This document shows, in pieces, positions 4,881-6,670 of a stretch of DNA of 6,670 nt. A model generated the notes under the pieces. It searched no databases. It saw only the letters and a list, made by a program, of their open reading frames with translations, and was not told where the DNA came from. The stretch comes from Desulfuromonadales bacterium (GTDB lineage Bacteria > Desulfobacterota > Desulfuromonadia > Desulfuromonadales > JACZKF01): assembly GCA_014860175.1 (NCBI GenBank), contig JACZKF010000521.1, positions 1 to 6,670 on the forward strand. The letters run 5' to 3'. Position 1 is the first letter of the stretch. Each line of letters opens with the position of its first letter. A program made the translations under genes and the position numbers.

Positions 4881-5732
4881 GTGGGCAGTATTATCGATGG
4901 CAAGGCGATTGCTGCTGCCTTGCGGCAGAGCATTGCGGCGGATGTGGCGCAGTTGAAAGTGACCGGGACGGTACCTGGTCTGGCGGTGGTGCTGGTGGGG
5001 GAAGATCCGGCCAGCCGGGTCTACGTCTCGATGAAGGAGAAGGCCTGCGCCGCGGCGGGGATCTACTCCGCCGAGCACAAGTTGCCGGTCGAGACGACCG
5101 AGGCCCAGCTCCTGGCCCTGATCGACGAACTCAACCGCGACCGGCGCATCGACGGCATTCTGGTGCAGCTGCCGTTGCCCAAGCAGATCAACGAGAGCAA
5201 GGTGCTGGAGGCGATCAGCCCGGCCAAGGACGTCGATGGCTTCCATCCGTATAATGTCGGCCGCCTGGTCACCGGCAATCCGCTGTTCCAGCCCTGCACC
5301 CCCTATGGGGTGATGAAGATGCTGGAAGCGACCGGGGTGGAGCTGGCCGGCAAGGAAGTCGTGGTAGTTGGCCGCTCCAACATCGTTGGCAAGCCGGTGG
5401 CCCTGATGTGCCTGGCCCAGCATGCCACCGTCACTTTGTGCCACTCCCGCACCCACGATCTGCCGGCCAAAGTCCGGCAGGCCGATGTGGTCATCGCCGC
5501 CGTCGGTCGCCCGGAGATGATCCGGGGCGAATGGATCAAGCCGGGGGCCGTGGTCATCGATGTCGGGGTGAACCGGGTCGGCGACAATAAGCTGGTCGGC
5601 GATGTCGAATTCGAAGCGGCCAAGGAACGCGCCAGCGCCATTACGCCGGTCCCCGGTGGCGTCGGCCCGATGACCATCACCATGTTGCTGTACAACACCG
5701 TCGAGAGCGCCAAGCGCCGCGCCCACGGCTGA
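4881..5732 (+). CDS. folD: Bifunctional methylenetetrahydrofolate dehydrogenase/methenyltetrahydrofolate cyclohydrolase
   Basis: This 283-residue protein has the normal length for FolD. It oxidises 5,10-methylene-THF with NAD(P)+ and hydrolyses 5,10-methenyl-THF to 10-formyl-THF in the cytosol. Signatures in order: IIDGKAIA (4-11), then PASRVYVSMKEKAC (43-56) with the folate-site Y48 and catalytic K52. Next come DGILVQLPLP and KDVDGFHPYNVGRL, then the Rossmann segment VVVVGRSNIVGKPVALM. The C-terminal PGGVGPMTITMLLYNT closes the set. The GTG start has AGGAGGT 6 nt upstream and a good promoter at 4824-4852. The stop codon lies inside the left arm of a large palindrome (5727-5845), which separates it from the metV-like gene. 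Together with that gene and the metF-like gene it covers consecutive one-carbon steps. Confidence 0.95.
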   Translation: MGSIIDGKAIAAALRQSIAADVAQLKVTGTVPGLAVVLVGEDPASRVYVSMKEKACAAAGIYSAEHKLPVETTEAQLLALIDELNRDRRIDGILVQLPLPKQINESKVLEAISPAKDVDGFHPYNVGRLVTGNPLFQPCTPYGVMKMLEATGVELAGKEVVVVGRSNIVGKPVALMCLAQHATVTLCHSRTHDLPAKVRQADVVIAAVGRPEMIRGEWIKPGAVVIDVGVNRVGDNKLVGDVEFEAAKERASAITPVPGGVGPMTITMLLYNTVESAKRRAHG

Positions 5733-5845
5733 GTAAAAAGGCCCATCTGCGGCGTTCCCCTCATCCTTCGGCGACGACGTACCTTCCGGTACGCCTTACT
5801 CCTCAGGATTTCGGGCGCCTTGCATCTGGACCTTTTTACTCAGCC
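5727..5845. repeat. ~119-bp imperfect palindromic element between folD and metV
   Basis: The outer arms GGCTGAGTAAAAAGG (5727-5741) and CCTTTTTACTCAGCC (5831-5845) are perfect 15-bp inverted repeats. Further pairing continues inward with gaps: CCA/TGG (5743-5745 with 5827-5829), TGC/GCA, GGCG/CGCC (5751-5754 with 5816-5819), CCC/GGG and ATCCT/AGGAT (5763-5767 with 5805-5809). The apex is a hairpin, CGTACC-TTCC-GGTACG (5778-5793). The left arm includes the folD stop codon. With A5 in one arm and T5 in the other, the RNA would fold on either strand and could act as a bidirectional terminator or attenuator. From memory it resembles recurrent palindromic elements in Geobacter/Desulfuromonas-type genomes. 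Confidence 0.8.
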
Positions 5846-5872
5846 GAATATTCTTTCTTACCACTCACTACG

Positions 5873-6517
5873 ATGATCATCAGCGAACAGAAAAACCGCG
5901 ACGAACTGCTGCAGGCACTGGAAGGCAAGAAGAAGATCTTCCTCGTCGGCTGCGCCGCCTGTGCCACCGCCTGCAAGGCAGGGGGGGAGGAAGAAGTCTT
6001 CCGCATGCAGGAGTGGCTGGCCGCGGTCGAGCACGAAGTGACCGGCAGCATGATCATCGACGAGGCTTGCCATATGCTGCGGGCTGCCCGTGACCTGCGC
6101 GAACACCAGCTGCAGGTGGAACAGGCCGATGCCGTGCTGGTGCTGGCCTGCGGCGCTGGCGTCCAGTCACTCTCCGCCAGCACCGACACCCGGGTGATCG
6201 GTGGCCTCAACTCTCTGTTTCTCGGCAACATCCGCCGTTTTGGCCATTACGAGGAGAAGTGCTCCCTGTGTGGCGACTGCATTCTCAACGAGACGGCCGG
6301 TATCTGTCCAGTGACCACCTGTGCCAAGGGGCTGCTCAACGGCCCGTGTGGTGGCATGGAGGAGGGGAAGTGCGAGGCCGACCGGGAAATCGACTGCGCC
6401 TGGCACCTGATCTACGAGCGTCTCAAGCGCCAGCAACGCCCCGGTGTCTTCGCCCGCATCGTCCCGGCCAAGAACTGGGGGAAGGTGAAGAAGCCCGGCA
6501 GGCATAAAATCAAATAA
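5873..6517 (+). CDS. metV: MetV-like methylenetetrahydrofolate reductase C-terminal domain protein (Fe-S/zinc subunit)
   Basis: This 214-residue, cysteine-rich protein belongs to the MTHFR_C (PF12225-type) family that partners MetF in acetogen-type reductases. The N-terminal half has VGCAACATAC (C27, C30, C34) and isolated C66 and C93 in an alpha/beta part (ADAVLVLACGAGVQ). The C-terminal half has a dense set: C130-x2-C133-x2-C136, C145, C150, C159, C167 and C175, including GICPVTTCAKGLLNGPCGG, the family's signature. These would bind an iron-sulfur cluster and probably zinc. MetV is thought to pass electrons to the MetF flavin for methylene-THF reduction. The tail is basic (WGKVKKPGRHKIK). 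The ATG at 5873 has no visible Shine-Dalgarno, and no better in-frame start is seen upstream. The metF-like gene begins 42 nt downstream. Confidence 0.85.
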   Translation: MIISEQKNRDELLQALEGKKKIFLVGCAACATACKAGGEEEVFRMQEWLAAVEHEVTGSMIIDEACHMLRAARDLREHQLQVEQADAVLVLACGAGVQSLSASTDTRVIGGLNSLFLGNIRRFGHYEEKCSLCGDCILNETAGICPVTTCAKGLLNGPCGGMEEGKCEADREIDCAWHLIYERLKRQQRPGVFARIVPAKNWGKVKKPGRHKIK

Positions 6518-6523
6518 AAAATT

Positions 6524-6561
6524 ATAGGTCCAATAAGTCGTACTGGACTTATCTGACCTAT
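6524..6561. repeat. 38-bp palindrome between metV and metF
   Basis: ATAGGTC (6524-6530) and ATAAGTC (6533-6539) pair with GACTTAT (6546-6552) and GACCTAT (6555-6561). The result is two 7-bp stems separated by a 2x2 internal loop, around the 6-base loop GTACTG. The element fills the metV-metF gap, and its last two bases are the first two of a candidate metF ATG (6560-6562). No T-run follows, so it is not a standard terminator. Confidence 0.75.
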
Positions 6562-6670
6562 GAAGGGCCTTTCGAATCTCATGTCGCGACTTTCTGCAGC
6601 CCTGGCCGCCGGGCAGTTCGTGGTGACCGCCGAAGTCGCCCCCGCCAAGGGGGTCGATCTGGCGCCGGTG
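6560..6670 (+). CDS. metF: Methylenetetrahydrofolate reductase, N-terminus only
   Basis: The frame is open from ATG 6560 to the window end (37 codons). The segment QFVVTAEVAPAKGVDLAPV matches the first beta strand of the MetF TIM barrel, where the glutamate in TAEV.P.KG is a conserved active-site acid. The enzyme reduces 5,10-methylene-THF to 5-methyl-THF with FAD or FMN. Two in-frame starts exist: ATG 6560, overlapping the end of a palindrome, and ATG 6581, which fits the usual short N-terminus before this strand. AAGGG at 6564-6568 lies 12 nt before the second and is a poor site. Order and direction suggest that it works with the MetV-like protein just upstream. Confidence 0.8.
   Translation, partial: MKGLSNLMSRLSAALAAGQFVVTAEVAPAKGVDLAPV

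Noticed and set aside
5727..5845. CRISPR repeat or small-RNA gene in the folD-metV gap
   Set aside because: There is one inverted repeat and no spaced direct repeats, and no promoter pattern was found that would produce a discrete RNA. A palindromic element fits better.

Overview
The window is GC-rich, tightly packed bacterial chromosome. The gene content suggests a Desulfuromonadota-type bacterium (the Geobacter/Desulfuromonas/Pelobacter group). The pointers are a folD gene followed by a MetV-type protein and a MetF-type reductase, a FmdB zinc ribbon, an acyltransferase with an FPQTTRT block, and several kinds of short intergenic repeat. This placement comes from recognising protein families, not from a database search.

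Layout, left to right. (1) Positions 1-727, plus strand: the 3' end of an isochorismatase-type cysteine hydrolase, overlapping by 4 nt a hotdog-fold (PaaI-like) thioesterase. (2) 805-1239, plus: a PPC/DUF296 domain protein, preceded by a short gap holding a degenerate heptad repeat. (3) 1241-2335, minus: a transcription unit read leftward, with an acyltransferase (PlsC-like, own promoter, TTG start) followed by a MazG-like pyrophosphohydrolase. The two are separated by an ATTCAAA heptad repeat that also supplies the acyltransferase stop codon. The MazG-like gene converges on the DUF296 gene with one base between their stop codons. (4) 2418-2948, minus: a stand-alone cyclic-nucleotide-binding protein with no DNA-binding domain. 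(5) 2949-3192: an intergenic region with overlapping divergent promoter-like sequences and a strong promoter for the next gene. (6) 3193-3447, plus: a FmdB-family zinc ribbon protein, followed by a probable terminator. (7) 3534-4673, plus: a probable lipoprotein zinc aminopeptidase (HELSH), followed by a clear intrinsic terminator. (8) 4881-6670, plus: folD with its own promoter, a metV-like gene and the start of a metF-like gene.

The folD-metV-metF cluster is the clearest functional unit. FolD interconverts 10-formyl-, 5,10-methenyl- and 5,10-methylene-tetrahydrofolate. MetF reduces methylene- to methyl-tetrahydrofolate, and MetV is the Fe-S/zinc partner subunit of MetF in acetogen-type reductases. 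The three are therefore consecutive steps of the one-carbon (methyl-branch) pathway.

No phage, transposase, CRISPR array, tRNA or rRNA is visible. I found no convincing new multi-gene system. The most unusual signals are short repeats at gene junctions: a ~119-bp imperfect palindrome overlapping the folD stop codon, a 38-bp palindrome touching the metF start, and two heptad tracts.
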